The notes beneath the pieces were generated by a model. The model was not told the origin of the DNA. It did not search any database and saw only the letters and a program-made list of their open reading frames with translations. DNA of 29,965 nt from a virus. The DNA lies in IMG/VR virus record IMGVR_UViG_3300017759_001836, positions 1 through 29,965 of that record; one strand, given 5' to 3'. The translations under genes were made by a program, and so were the position numbers. Positions 7,291 through 16,621 of the stretch are shown here, one piece after another (positions within the stretch are counted from its first letter, which is position 1; every line of letters starts with the position of its first letter).

Positions 7291-7538
7291 TTATAAACGA
7301 AGAAACAATGAATAATATAGAATTTAAAATTAGAAACAGAGATGAAATATCTCAACAATTAGTTTACATTCGAGTTTTATCTAGTGAAGCTAAAAGAGTG
7401 AGAACTTTTATAAAGAACGAGGAAGAAAAAGGTATCACAGGGCTTGGACATTTAAAAACAACAGCTCGTGTTTTAGAAGAAAGAGTTGACTTTTTAAAAG
7501 ACAAGATGTATAATATGGATTTGGGAGATTTATTATGA
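7287..7538 (+). CDS. Small helical protein of unknown function
   Basis: The ORF has 83 residues from ATG 7287, which overlaps the preceding TGA (ATGA); a TTG at 7275 in the same frame is less likely. It is almost wholly charged helix, with RNRDEISQQLVYIRVL and a second helix (LKTTARVLEERVDFLKDKMY), consistent with a coiled-coil hairpin. No known domain is recognised. It overlaps the next ORF by 4 bases. Confidence 0.6.
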   Translation: MIINEETMNNIEFKIRNRDEISQQLVYIRVLSSEAKRVRTFIKNEEEKGITGLGHLKTTARVLEERVDFLKDKMYNMDLGDLL

Positions 7539-7780
7539 GAAAAAGATGGAAACCAAATGCTAGGCAAGAACTTGCTAAGAAATTAGCAACAGAGTATAGG
7601 CTGCCTAGAGCCGAAAGATATGACATGGTCAGTAGAAGCTTCGACAAAAAAGTTGAAGTGATTGGTTATGTTCAAGACCCAACAAAAGACATGAACGATT
7701 TTCGTGGTCGTGAGATGTTGTTCCCAAAAAGATGGGTTACTATAGGTGTTTTTTCAGATGATGTTAAAGTACCAGTATAA
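7535..7780 (+). CDS. Small basic protein upstream of DNA polymerase
   Basis: This is an 81-residue protein beginning MRKRWKPNARQELAKKLATE, with a basic N-terminus and a beta-rich second half (VEVIGYVQDP, RWVTIGVFSDD). GGGAG lies upstream of ATG 7535, and the stop shares a base with the gp43 start (TAATG), so its translation is tied to that of the polymerase. No family is recognised. A regulatory or accessory role in replication is possible from position only. Confidence 0.6.
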   Translation: MRKRWKPNARQELAKKLATEYRLPRAERYDMVSRSFDKKVEVIGYVQDPTKDMNDFRGREMLFPKRWVTIGVFSDDVKVPV

Positions 7781-10302
7781 TGTCAAAACATTATACGAAT
7801 GTTTTATGTCAAGGTAATAAAATACTTTATCGTGGTGTTAATAATGGTAAGAGAGTAAAAGGTAAAGTAGACTATTCACCTAGTTTATTTCTCAGGTCTA
7901 AAGGTTCTAAAAGTGATTGGCATGGTATTCATGGAGAATCTTTAGATGCTATGAGATTTGATTCTATACGAGCTGCAAAAGACTTTCAAAGAAAGTATAA
8001 AGATATAGATAACTTTGATATTTATGGTATGGATCGTTTTGAATATGCTTTTATTGCTGACCAATTCAAGGGTCAAATAGAATGGGATATTAAGAACATC
8101 AACATAGCTATTATTGATATAGAGGTCAGTTCTCAAGATGGTTTTCCAGACCCGTATGAGGCGAGAGCACCAATCACAGCCATTTGTATTCGTGAGTTAA
8201 ATGGTAATTCAGTTGTCTTTGGTTGTGGTGATTATGATTGTCCAGAAAATGTGAGATACATCAAGTGTGCTGAAGAAAAAGATTTATGCAAACAGTTTTT
8301 ACAATACTGGCAATCGGATTATCCTGATATTATATCTGGTTGGAATACAAACTTCTTTGATATACCTTATATCATCAATCGTTTTCGTATGCTGTTCGGT
8401 GAAGAGTATGCAAAAAAACTTTCGCCTTGGAATAATATATGGGAAAGAAAAGTTGTATTGAATGGCCGTGAACTTATATCATATCATTTATCTGGCGTTA
8501 ACTCATTAGATTATATTGAACTATACAAATGGTATGCACCAGGTGGTAAATCTCAAGAATCATATAAGTTAGATGCAATTGCCAATGTAGAACTTGGTGA
8601 GAGAAAATTATCGTATGATGAGTATGATAGTTTGCATAATCTATACCAAGAGAACTATCAGAAATTTATTGATTACAATATCAAAGACGTTGACTTGATT
8701 ATTAAACTAGAAGATAAGTTAAAGTTGATTGAAATGGCAATCACTCTGGCTTACGATACAAAGTCAAACTTTGAAGATGTATTTGCACAAACAAGAATGT
8801 GGGACTCTTTGATATACAATCATTTACTACCACAAAAGATTATTGTACCACCAAAAAAATTCAAAAAGAAAGTATCTGCCTTTGAAGGTGCTTATGTAAA
8901 AGAACCTCAAGTTGGTATGCACGATTGGATTGCATCATTTGACTTGAACAGTCTATATCCACATTTGTTAATCATGTATAACATTAGTCCAGAAACTATT
9001 GTGAATAGTGAAGAGTATACAAAAGATATGCAAAAGGTTCTTATGCAAGAAGTAAATGTAGAGTCTTTATTGCATCAAAAGATTGATACAAAGAAATTAG
9101 ATGGTGTAACACTCACACCAAACGGCCAGTTTTTTAGAACAGATAAACAAGGTTTCTTACCAAAGATGATGGAAGAAATGTATGAAGATCGTAAGAAGTT
9201 TAAAAAACAAATGATACAGGCTCAAAAAGATTATGAGAAAAGACCAAGTAAAGATTTAGAAAAACTTATATCAAAACTGAATAATCTACAACTTGCAAAG
9301 AAAGTATCACTAAACTCTGCTTATGGTGCTCTTGGTTCACAATACTTTAGATTCTATGACCTAAGACAGGCACTTGCAGTTACTTTGGCTGGTCAGTTAT
9401 CTATTCGTTGGATAGAAAACAAACTGAACAGGTACATGAATGACTTACTTAAAACAGAGGAAGATTATGTTGTTGCTTCAGATACAGACTCAATTTATCT
9501 TAGGCTTGGTGGTCTTGTTAATAAAGTATTTAAGGAAAAACCATCAGCTGACGAAGCAATCAAATTCATGGATAAAGTATGTGATGGAAAGATTCAATCT
9601 TTTATTGATAAAAGTTATAAGGATCTTGCTGACTATGTATCTGCATATGACCAAAAGATGGTAATGAAAAGAGAAGCACTTGCAGACAAAGGTCTTTGGA
9701 CTGCCAAGAAAAGATATATTCTAAACGTATATGATAATGAAGGTGTTAGATATACAACACCTAAATTAAAAATCATGGGTCTTGAGATGATTAAATCATC
9801 AACGCCTTATGCGATTCGTGAGAAGATGAAAGAGCTTACTAAGATTATTGTTACAAAAGGTGAAGATGAAGTTCAAGAATTTATTGCAAAGTTCAAAGAA
9901 GAATTTAAGAATTTACCACCAGAAGAAATATCTTTTCCTCGTGGTGTGAATGGTATGAAAACATATGTAGATTCTAATTCAATATACAAAAAAGGCACAC
10001 CAATTCATGTGAGAGGTGCATTGATATACAATCACAATGTTAAAAAATTAAATCTTGATAAAAGATATCCTATGATTCAAGATGGTGAAAAGTTGAAGTT
10101 TACATATGTTAAACAACCAAACCCATTGAAAGATAATGTCATATCTTTTCCAACAAGAATACCAAAAGAGTTTGACTTACAAAAGTATATTGATTATGAT
10201 ATACAATTTCAAAAAGGTTTTATAGAACCAATCAAATTTATACTTGAGTGTATTGGCTGGGAAATAGAAAAGACAAATTCATTGGAGAATTTTTTTGGCT
10301 AA
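7780..10302 (+). CDS. 43: Family B DNA polymerase (gp43)
   Basis: The 840-residue replicative polymerase is a little shorter than T4 gp43 (898), as usual for marine relatives. The N-terminal 3'-5' exonuclease has Exo I IIDIE (D113, E115), Exo II GWNTNFFDIPY and Exo III YNIKD. The polymerase domain has motif A FDLNSLYP (D388), motif B KVSLNSAYG (K508-G516) and motif C SDTDS (D568, D570), followed by KKRYI. All catalytic residues are present, so both polymerization and proofreading should work. The extreme C-terminus (LENFFG) resembles the clamp-binding peptide by which gp43 contacts gp45. It overlaps the next gene by 8 bases. Confidence 0.98.
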   Translation: MSKHYTNVLCQGNKILYRGVNNGKRVKGKVDYSPSLFLRSKGSKSDWHGIHGESLDAMRFDSIRAAKDFQRKYKDIDNFDIYGMDRFEYAFIADQFKGQIEWDIKNINIAIIDIEVSSQDGFPDPYEARAPITAICIRELNGNSVVFGCGDYDCPENVRYIKCAEEKDLCKQFLQYWQSDYPDIISGWNTNFFDIPYIINRFRMLFGEEYAKKLSPWNNIWERKVVLNGRELISYHLSGVNSLDYIELYKWYAPGGKSQESYKLDAIANVELGERKLSYDEYDSLHNLYQENYQKFIDYNIKDVDLIIKLEDKLKLIEMAITLAYDTKSNFEDVFAQTRMWDSLIYNHLLPQKIIVPPKKFKKKVSAFEGAYVKEPQVGMHDWIASFDLNSLYPHLLIMYNISPETIVNSEEYTKDMQKVLMQEVNVESLLHQKIDTKKLDGVTLTPNGQFFRTDKQGFLPKMMEEMYEDRKKFKKQMIQAQKDYEKRPSKDLEKLISKLNNLQLAKKVSLNSAYGALGSQYFRFYDLRQALAVTLAGQLSIRWIENKLNRYMNDLLKTEEDYVVASDTDSIYLRLGGLVNKVFKEKPSADEAIKFMDKVCDGKIQSFIDKSYKDLADYVSAYDQKMVMKREALADKGLWTAKKRYILNVYDNEGVRYTTPKLKIMGLEMIKSSTPYAIREKMKELTKIIVTKGEDEVQEFIAKFKEEFKNLPPEEISFPRGVNGMKTYVDSNSIYKKGTPIHVRGALIYNHNVKKLNLDKRYPMIQDGEKLKFTYVKQPNPLKDNVISFPTRIPKEFDLQKYIDYDIQFQKGFIEPIKFILECIGWEIEKTNSLENFFG

Positions 10303-10927
10303 AGTAGATTACAAAATTTTACCTCTCTTTAGTACACCAATTTTTGTAAAAGAAAATTTACCAATTACCGAAGAAGAGATTAATTATTTAAAATCTACTA
10401 AGTTTCAAAGAATGTCCTCAGAAAATGGTGATTATTCAATAGATAAATATGTGTTAGATAACCCACAGACTCAAAAACTCAAACAACATATCTTACATAA
10501 TGTAAATAGATTTGTATTTGATGAACTTAAAGTCAACTCTAATATTGAGTTTTATATGACAAATTCGTGGGTTGTAAAACATAGTAAAGGGGATTGGGCT
10601 CAAAATCATGTGCATACAAACTGTATCTTATCTGGCATATATTATTTTGATGTAACTGATAATTCAGGAGATATCCATTTTGCTAAAGAATATAATCACA
10701 CAACAGTTTTTCCAATGCACTTAGATTTGGACTATACTGAATGGAATTTACTTAATTGTAAGTCATGGAGTTTTAAGCCAAAAAATAATGAACTCTATCT
10801 TTTTCCTCCTTGGTTAGGTCATTCTGTATCAGACAATGAATCAGATCTTGATAGATACTCTATTGCTTTTAATTTTTATGTAAAAGGTAAGATAGGTTCT
10901 CAAGAGTATCAATTGGAAATAAAATGA
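10295..10927 (+). CDS. 2OG-Fe(II) oxygenase-like protein
   Basis: The 210-residue protein uses a TTG start (10295), supported by GGAG (10284-10287) at 7-base spacing. The N-terminal ILPLFSTPIFVKENLP matches the opening of the phage 2OG-Fe(II) oxygenase family ('l.lFptpi....l'). The core has W.QNHVHTN (H105, H107), then LSGIYYFD, then FPPWLGHSV (H176) and DRYSIAFNF (R187 and S189 for 2-oxoglutarate). The usual iron triad is HxD...H; here the middle residue is His, as seen in this subgroup. The substrate is unknown, and hydroxylation of protein or nucleotide is possible. Such genes are frequent in marine T4-like phages. Confidence 0.8.
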   Translation: MAKVDYKILPLFSTPIFVKENLPITEEEINYLKSTKFQRMSSENGDYSIDKYVLDNPQTQKLKQHILHNVNRFVFDELKVNSNIEFYMTNSWVVKHSKGDWAQNHVHTNCILSGIYYFDVTDNSGDIHFAKEYNHTTVFPMHLDLDYTEWNLLNCKSWSFKPKNNELYLFPPWLGHSVSDNESDLDRYSIAFNFYVKGKIGSQEYQLEIK

Positions 10928-11748
10928 CACAAGCCATTTTACCTTTTCTCACAGCAATTGCTTTATCAGCGATTGCAGCTTACTACTCAGTTATAGGTTT
11001 AGCACAGATTTTTCCAGGTTCATTTTGGCCAATTATTGTAATGGGTACAGTATTAGAAATTGCCAAATTAGTTACAGTATCTTGGTTATATAATAACTGG
11101 AAAGAAACTATTTTGGTTATGAAAGTATATTTTATCACAGCTATTATACTTGTGATGTTAATTACTTCTATGGGTATATTTGGTTTTCTTTCAAGAGCTC
11201 ACATTGAATCTAACATAATAGTTGGTGCAAATTCTGTACAAGTGAAACAGATAGAACAAAGAGAAAAGTTAATTAGAGAAAGATTAACTTACTTGTATAG
11301 GCAGGCAGGTGATGACCCAGAAAAAGTGGCAAGAACAACTGATAGACAAATACGAAATGCACAAGCACAATTAGTAGAACTTACAAAAGAAAAATTACCA
11401 TTATTGAGAGAAGAAAATATATTAAGGGCAGAAGTAGGGCCAATCATGTTTATCGCCGAGTTATTATATGATAAAGATGATACAAAGTTTATAGATAAAG
11501 CCGTAAGATTTGTTATATTCATAATTATATTTGTGTTCGACCCGTTAGCAGTTTTACTTTTGATAGCTGCAAATCAATCTTACAAAAAATATAAAATAAA
11601 ACCAAAACCACCAGCACCAGTAAAGAAGGCAAATCGAAAGAAAAGGCTTGACTTACCAGCTAGTCCTAGTTTAGAATCCTTCTTTATAGATAAAGATAAA
11701 ATGTTGGTGCCTAAAAATCAAATTGCAAAAGTGAGAGGAATGAAATGA
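10924..11748 (+). CDS. Membrane protein with central coiled coil
   Basis: The 274-residue protein has three N-terminal membrane spans (about residues 5-27, 35-56 and 64-90), a charged helical stretch (about 105-170, with KQIEQREKLIRERLTYLY), a fourth span (about 193-216, FVIFIIIFVF), and a basic proline-rich tail (KIKPKPPAPVKKANRKKR). It is coupled by overlap to both neighbours, the oxygenase and UvsX, so it is made together with replication proteins. No enzyme motif is seen. It could anchor replication to the inner membrane or act on the host envelope or superinfection, but these are guesses. Confidence 0.75.
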   Translation: MTQAILPFLTAIALSAIAAYYSVIGLAQIFPGSFWPIIVMGTVLEIAKLVTVSWLYNNWKETILVMKVYFITAIILVMLITSMGIFGFLSRAHIESNIIVGANSVQVKQIEQREKLIRERLTYLYRQAGDDPEKVARTTDRQIRNAQAQLVELTKEKLPLLREENILRAEVGPIMFIAELLYDKDDTKFIDKAVRFVIFIIIFVFDPLAVLLLIAANQSYKKYKIKPKPPAPVKKANRKKRLDLPASPSLESFFIDKDKMLVPKNQIAKVRGMK

Positions 11749-12809
11749 GCTTATTAGACAAATTAAAAAAGAATACTACGATTAAAGAATCGTCAATACT
11801 TTCTAAGTCAAAATTCTTTAGTCAAAAAGATATGGTACAAACAGAAGTACCAATGATTAATGTTGCCCTTTCAGGTTCACTTGATGGTGGCATAACACCA
11901 GGTTTAACAATGTTGGCAGGGCCATCAAAACACTTTAAGAGTGCATTTGGTTTATTACTTGCCTCTTCATACTTAAAAAAATATAAAGATGCAATTGTAT
12001 TGTTTTATGATTCAGAATTTGGCACACCACAAAAATACTTTGAAACATTTGATGTTGATATGAATAGAGTTTTACATACACCGATTACAAGTGTAGAAGA
12101 ACTTAAAATTGATATAATGAATCAGTTACAAGATATTTCAGCTGAAGATAAAATAATTGTTATTATAGATTCTATTGGTAATCTAGCTTCAAAGAAAGAA
12201 GTTGATGATTCAATAGAAGGTAAAACAGTTGCTGATATGACAAGAGCTAAAGGTATAAAGTCTTTGTTTCGCATGATAACACCTCACCTCACTATCAAAG
12301 ACATACCTTTAGTTGTTGTCAATCACACATATAAAGAAATTGGAATGTTTCCAAAAGACATTGTTGGCGGTGGTACAGGTTCTTATTACTCTGCTGACAC
12401 AATCTGGATTCTTGGTAGACAACAAGATAAAGGTAAAGATGGTTTACAAGGTTATAACTTTATCATCAATGTAGAAAAATCTAGGTATGTAAAAGAGAAA
12501 TCTAAAATACCAATCACAGTATCATTTAATGGTGGTATGCAAAAGTATTCTGGTTTATTAGATTTAGCAATCGAAGCTAAGTTTGTAACGAAGCCATCAC
12601 CAGGTTGGTATGCAAAGATAGACCGTAAAACGGGCGAAGTTGGTGCAAAAGTACGCTTAGATGCCACACAAACAAAGGAATTCTGGTATCCTATACTAGA
12701 GGACAATCAGTTTAAAACATTTGTACAAGAAAAATATCAAATAGGTTATGGGAATATATTGAATGATGAGATTAGAACAGACGATACTAAAGAACTTAGT
12801 TTACAATGA
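11745..12809 (+). CDS. uvsX: UvsX RecA-like recombinase
   Basis: This 354-residue RecA/RAD51-family protein carries the UvsX-type Walker A GPSKHFKS (59-66), like T4 UvsX GPSKSFKS, and a Walker B region VIIDSIG. VVVNHTYKE and GGGTGSYYSADTIW fit the L1/L2 and filament segments. The C-terminus is acidic (NDEIRTDDTKELS), as in T4. UvsX forms filaments on ssDNA and drives recombination-dependent replication. It overlaps the helicase gene by 47 bases. Confidence 0.96.
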   Translation: MSLLDKLKKNTTIKESSILSKSKFFSQKDMVQTEVPMINVALSGSLDGGITPGLTMLAGPSKHFKSAFGLLLASSYLKKYKDAIVLFYDSEFGTPQKYFETFDVDMNRVLHTPITSVEELKIDIMNQLQDISAEDKIIVIIDSIGNLASKKEVDDSIEGKTVADMTRAKGIKSLFRMITPHLTIKDIPLVVVNHTYKEIGMFPKDIVGGGTGSYYSADTIWILGRQQDKGKDGLQGYNFIINVEKSRYVKEKSKIPITVSFNGGMQKYSGLLDLAIEAKFVTKPSPGWYAKIDRKTGEVGAKVRLDATQTKEFWYPILEDNQFKTFVQEKYQIGYGNILNDEIRTDDTKELSLQ

Positions 12810-14154
12810 AGAATTTACAAGGAAAGTATTACCTTTTATTCAGATAGAATACTTTGCTGATTCAATAGAAAGAAAAGTATTTAAAGAGATACAAGAGTTT
12901 GTAAATCGTTATGAGAAGTTACCTTCACATGAAGCTCTTGTAATTAACTTTACAGAGAAAAAAGAACTCACAGAAGATGAGGTTTCAAAATCAGTAGAGC
13001 TTCTTCATGAACTCAAAAAAACAAAAGATGAAAAAGTAGATATTACTTGGCTTACAGAACAGAGTGAAAAGTTTTGTCAAGACAAAGCTATCTACAATGC
13101 AATCATGGATTCGGTTGCAATACTAGATGATAAAAGTACAAAGAAAGCAAAAGGTGAAATACCAAAACTATTGAGTGATGCACTTGGTGTTTCATTCGAC
13201 AGGCACGTTGGTCATGATTACATGGACGATTACAACGAAAGGTATGACTTCTATCATAAAGTAGAAAGTAGAACGAAGTTTGACCTTGACTTGATGAACA
13301 AGATTACAAAAGGTGGTCTACCAGATAAAACTTTGAATGTATTGATGGCAGGTACTGGTGTTGGTAAAAGTTTGTTTATGTGTCATATGGCATCAGCTTG
13401 TTTATCTCAAGGTGATAATGTTTTGTATATTACATTAGAGATGGCTGAAGAAAAGATTGCAGAAAGAATTGATGCAAACTTATTGAACATTAGTTTGAAT
13501 GAACTTAGGTCCGTATCAAAAGAAGATTACGAAAACAAATTCAAAGTGTTGAGGTCTAAGACACAAGGTAAGTTAATCATCAAAGAATATCCAACGGCAG
13601 CTGCTTCAACATTACATTTCAGAGCCTTGTTAAGTGAATTGGCGATGAAGAAACAATTTAAACCAAATATTATATTTATTGATTACTTGAATATTTGTTC
13701 ATCATCAAGAGTAAGACCAGGTGGTACAATCAACTCTTATGTGTATGTAAAAGCAATTGCAGAAGAACTCCGTGGTCTTGCAGTTGAGTATGAACTACCA
13801 GTTGTATCAGCAACACAAACAACAAGGTCTGGTTTTACAAATTCAGATCCAGGTCTTGAAGATGTTTCAGAATCATTTGGTCTACCAGCGACTGCTGACT
13901 TTATGATTTCTTTAGTATCAAACGAACAACTTGAAGAACTAAATCAGATAATGGTCAAACAACAAAAGAATCGTTACAATGACCCAAGTTATTACAAGAA
14001 GTTTATTCTTGGTGTTGATAGAGCTAAGATGAGATTATATGATGTAGAACAAGGTGGTCAAGATGATATATTAGATGCAGGTCAAAATAACGGTCCTGAT
14101 AAACCGCTAAATACATTTGGCACAAAAGAAAAATTTGATGGATTTAAAGTATGA
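12763..14154 (+). CDS. 41: Replicative DNA helicase (gp41)
   Basis: This 463-residue DnaB-family helicase has the T4 gp41 layout: an N-terminal domain (about 1-150, beginning RLEQTILKNLVYNEEF), then the RecA-like ATPase with VLMAGTGVGKS (Walker A, G197-S203), VLYITLEMAEEKIAERID (Walker A-prime region) and IIFIDYLNIC (Walker B). KAIAEELRGLAVEYELPV and a switch glutamine in VSATQTTRS follow. FDRHVGHDYMDDYNERY in the linker strongly matches T4 'FDSYVGHDWMDDYEARW'. It forms a hexamer that unwinds the fork with the gp61 primase, which is not in this window. The start lies inside uvsX; ATG 12763 and the adjacent ATG 12766 are both possible. Confidence 0.96.
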   Translation: MMRLEQTILKNLVYNEEFTRKVLPFIQIEYFADSIERKVFKEIQEFVNRYEKLPSHEALVINFTEKKELTEDEVSKSVELLHELKKTKDEKVDITWLTEQSEKFCQDKAIYNAIMDSVAILDDKSTKKAKGEIPKLLSDALGVSFDRHVGHDYMDDYNERYDFYHKVESRTKFDLDLMNKITKGGLPDKTLNVLMAGTGVGKSLFMCHMASACLSQGDNVLYITLEMAEEKIAERIDANLLNISLNELRSVSKEDYENKFKVLRSKTQGKLIIKEYPTAAASTLHFRALLSELAMKKQFKPNIIFIDYLNICSSSRVRPGGTINSYVYVKAIAEELRGLAVEYELPVVSATQTTRSGFTNSDPGLEDVSESFGLPATADFMISLVSNEQLEELNQIMVKQQKNRYNDPSYYKKFILGVDRAKMRLYDVEQGGQDDILDAGQNNGPDKPLNTFGTKEKFDGFKV

Positions 14155-15269
14155 AAATAACTAGAGAACAAGCATTACATGGCGCCAAAGCCTTTTCAGA
14201 TTACTTTGATCGTTTTAAAAGTATCGCTGATTATATGCGAGATCAAAAACTAAATGCAGTTTCGGATATGCCTGTTGGTCTTCCAGGTATGGGGCCTGAA
14301 CTAGATTTGTTTAATGACTATGATATGCACCCAGAAGATATGAATATTGAGGTTCATAGAATGAAACAAGGACTGTGGGATAATTATCTATCAATCATTA
14401 CATCACATTCAAACATGGTAAGTGTACCAGGTAAAGAATTAAGATTAGGTGTATTAGAAAAGAATACAAACAAATGGCTTGGTTTCATTCGTCTTGGTTC
14501 ACCAGTAATCAACATGAAACCTAGAAACCAATTACTTGATTGTGTATTCACTCAAGATGCAAAAACAGCCAGATCATTTAATCAGACAACTGTTATGGGC
14601 TTTTCTATTGTACCATCACAACCATTTGGTTTCAATACACTTGGTGGTAAATTACTTGCAGCTATATGTTGTTCACACCATGTTCGTGAAATGATGAACA
14701 AGAAATATCCAGGTATGAATGTGTGTTTGTTTGAAACGACCAGTTTGTATGGGTCATCAAAGTCTAGTTCACAGTATGATGGTATGAAACCATTTCTCAG
14801 ATTCAAAGGTCTTACAGACTCTAATTTTTTACCATTGATGCACGGCAAACCATATGAAGATTTAAAAGATTATATGGAAGGTGCAGTTGGTGGTCCGGTT
14901 GTACCAGAAGATGCTTCATCAAGAAAACTTAAAATGTCTACAAAAATACAGGCTCTTATCAAGGCTAGTTTAGATGGCGAAGATTTGAAACGATACAATG
15001 ATACAATTAAGAATGCTCTTAATTTGACTGAAAAGAAACGATATTACGCCTCTTCCTATGGTTTCTCAAACTTTGTTGATGTAGTGACTGGTAAGACAGA
15101 TAAGTTGGTTCCAGACAAGGAGAACTACGATAAGCACCATCTGGAGAACGTAATTAAGTGGTGGAGAAAGAAAGCATCAAACAGATATGTGTCACTTAAA
15201 AACGACAAAAGACTTAGAAAAGAGTTAGAAGTATGGACAGGAGATAAAGAGATTGATATTATTCGGTAG
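14151..15269 (+). CDS. DUF4338/DruA-like protein
   Basis: The 372-residue protein overlaps gp41 by ATGA. The middle carries the segment order of DUF4338 (DruA family): LRLGVLEKNTNKWLGFIRLGSP, LLDCVFTQDAKT, FNQTTVMGFSIVPSQPFG, LGGKLLAAICCS, then MNVCLFETTSLYGSSKS and LRFKGLTDS. This corresponds to 'R.nl..vvnN.RFLilP.....nLas..La' followed by 'P.LlETfv....f.GtcY..aNw'. The C-terminal 100 residues are basic. DruA is the marker protein of the Druantia anti-phage system; a copy in a phage replication operon must do something else or act against competitors. This family call rests on pattern memory, so confidence is moderate. It is the last gene before a late promoter. Confidence 0.55.
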   Translation: MKITREQALHGAKAFSDYFDRFKSIADYMRDQKLNAVSDMPVGLPGMGPELDLFNDYDMHPEDMNIEVHRMKQGLWDNYLSIITSHSNMVSVPGKELRLGVLEKNTNKWLGFIRLGSPVINMKPRNQLLDCVFTQDAKTARSFNQTTVMGFSIVPSQPFGFNTLGGKLLAAICCSHHVREMMNKKYPGMNVCLFETTSLYGSSKSSSQYDGMKPFLRFKGLTDSNFLPLMHGKPYEDLKDYMEGAVGGPVVPEDASSRKLKMSTKIQALIKASLDGEDLKRYNDTIKNALNLTEKKRYYASSYGFSNFVDVVTGKTDKLVPDKENYDKHHLENVIKWWRKKASNRYVSLKNDKRLRKELEVWTGDKEIDIIR

Positions 15270-15278
15270 TTGTGTTAT

Positions 15279-15286
15279 CATAAATA
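15279..15286 (+). promoter_or_regulatory. T4-type late promoter
   Basis: CATAAATA matches 7 of 8 bases of TATAAATA. It sits in a 47-base intergenic gap, 38 bases before the next start, and separates the replication cluster from genes of probable virion function. Confidence 0.65.
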
Positions 15287-15316
15287 CAATAGTTACTACA
15301 ATTAAGGAGAAAAATT

Positions 15317-16621
15317 ATGGTAATGGCAGCTACAGCAGAAGCGGAAGGAGCACAGGCTTTGTTTTCATACATCGCTGATGTTTTAGGTACGGTAAAAGTA
15401 AACCGATTATGGAAACCTTATTTGAAAGGTGAAAAAAACTACACACAATTTAAGGAAGAGTTTAAAAGTGAAATAGACACAGGTTTTAGGACTAAGGCCA
15501 TAGAAACTGATTTACCAAAATCTCAAATTTTATCTTACTTAGGTAAAGATAATACAGGCAAGTCCTGGTTCATATCATCTCTTCTGATAGCCGAAAAACT
15601 AATTAAAGATATTGATAAAATTGATTCTAATTTTAGATACATTAAGAGACCGGGTTGGGGTGATGTTTTTTACGCAAGAGGTGATAAAGAGGTCATGGGT
15701 GTATTATCTAAATTATTTAAAGTAGCTAATGATTTTTCAAAGAAAGAGGATGGTAGGCCTTTTTTTGGTGACATAAACAAGTGGTCGCCAGCTGACATTT
15801 ACTTTGCGACCGATAAGGCTAAAAAAATGTTGAAATCTACATTATCTGATCCTCAAACAAAAGCTGGTAATTTTAGATTCGCTGAATTAAATGAAATGAT
15901 TTTTAAATTAATAGACAAAGGTCAATTACTGCCCTTATCATTAAAAAAAGTAGAAAGAACAGCAAACATAGTTGAAGTAAATTTCAATCGAAAAAAAGAG
16001 GAAAAATTACTTGCAGATACATTTGTTGTCGGTCCACAAAAATTTAATTTGATGACTGGTAAATACCAAATTAATAAACAGAAAAAAACTTTTGCATGGG
16101 TCAAGGATTATCCTATTGGCAAAGGTGCTTTTAGAGAAATAAAAATAGATGTTAAATCCGGGAACAAAGATGGTTTTATTCAGATAAGACATACTCCGGC
16201 CTCAAAAGGTAAACCACAAAAAGGTGTCAAGGTTATATTTGGATATAAAGGTGATGCAGCTCTAGGTGGTCAGTTAGTTGGTATACCGCTATTTACTAAA
16301 CAAATTTCTTTGATAGATAAAGGTTTTGCTAAGAAATTATCAGATACATGGAATCAAAACTACAAAAAGTTTGAAGAAGATGCAAACATTTATATAAAAT
16401 CAATTGGTGGTAGATTGTATAAAGGTAATAAAGAACAAAGAGAAACATTTAATAATGATATGGGTGCTATAAGTGGTCTAACAGTTATGAATGCTATTAG
16501 ACCATTAATTAGTGCTTATTTTAAAAATCCAAAGGAGAAACAACATAAGGTTCTAAGAGCTTTATTTGCTTATGTAACATCTAGGTCGATAAATTCTAGT
16601 CCTTTTGTAATCGCAAAATGA
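15317..16621 (+). CDS. Late protein of unknown function, possibly nuclease-like
   Basis: The 434-residue protein starts at ATG 15317, with AAGGAG (15304-15309) at 7-base spacing. It starts MVMAATAEAEGAQALFSYIA and contains RPGWGDVFYARGD. A central segment reads INKWSPADIYFA, then FAELNEMIFKLIDKGQLLPLSLKK. The order 'K.sPaDIwf ... lN......G.liplSLKK' recalls PD-(D/E)XK-like nucleases, with D and K residues at the expected spacing, but the fit is loose. It is placed under a late promoter and overlaps the ligase-fold gene by ATGA. A virion-associated protein without enzyme activity is equally possible. Confidence 0.5.
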   Translation: MVMAATAEAEGAQALFSYIADVLGTVKVNRLWKPYLKGEKNYTQFKEEFKSEIDTGFRTKAIETDLPKSQILSYLGKDNTGKSWFISSLLIAEKLIKDIDKIDSNFRYIKRPGWGDVFYARGDKEVMGVLSKLFKVANDFSKKEDGRPFFGDINKWSPADIYFATDKAKKMLKSTLSDPQTKAGNFRFAELNEMIFKLIDKGQLLPLSLKKVERTANIVEVNFNRKKEEKLLADTFVVGPQKFNLMTGKYQINKQKKTFAWVKDYPIGKGAFREIKIDVKSGNKDGFIQIRHTPASKGKPQKGVKVIFGYKGDAALGGQLVGIPLFTKQISLIDKGFAKKLSDTWNQNYKKFEEDANIYIKSIGGRLYKGNKEQRETFNNDMGAISGLTVMNAIRPLISAYFKNPKEKQHKVLRALFAYVTSRSINSSPFVIAK

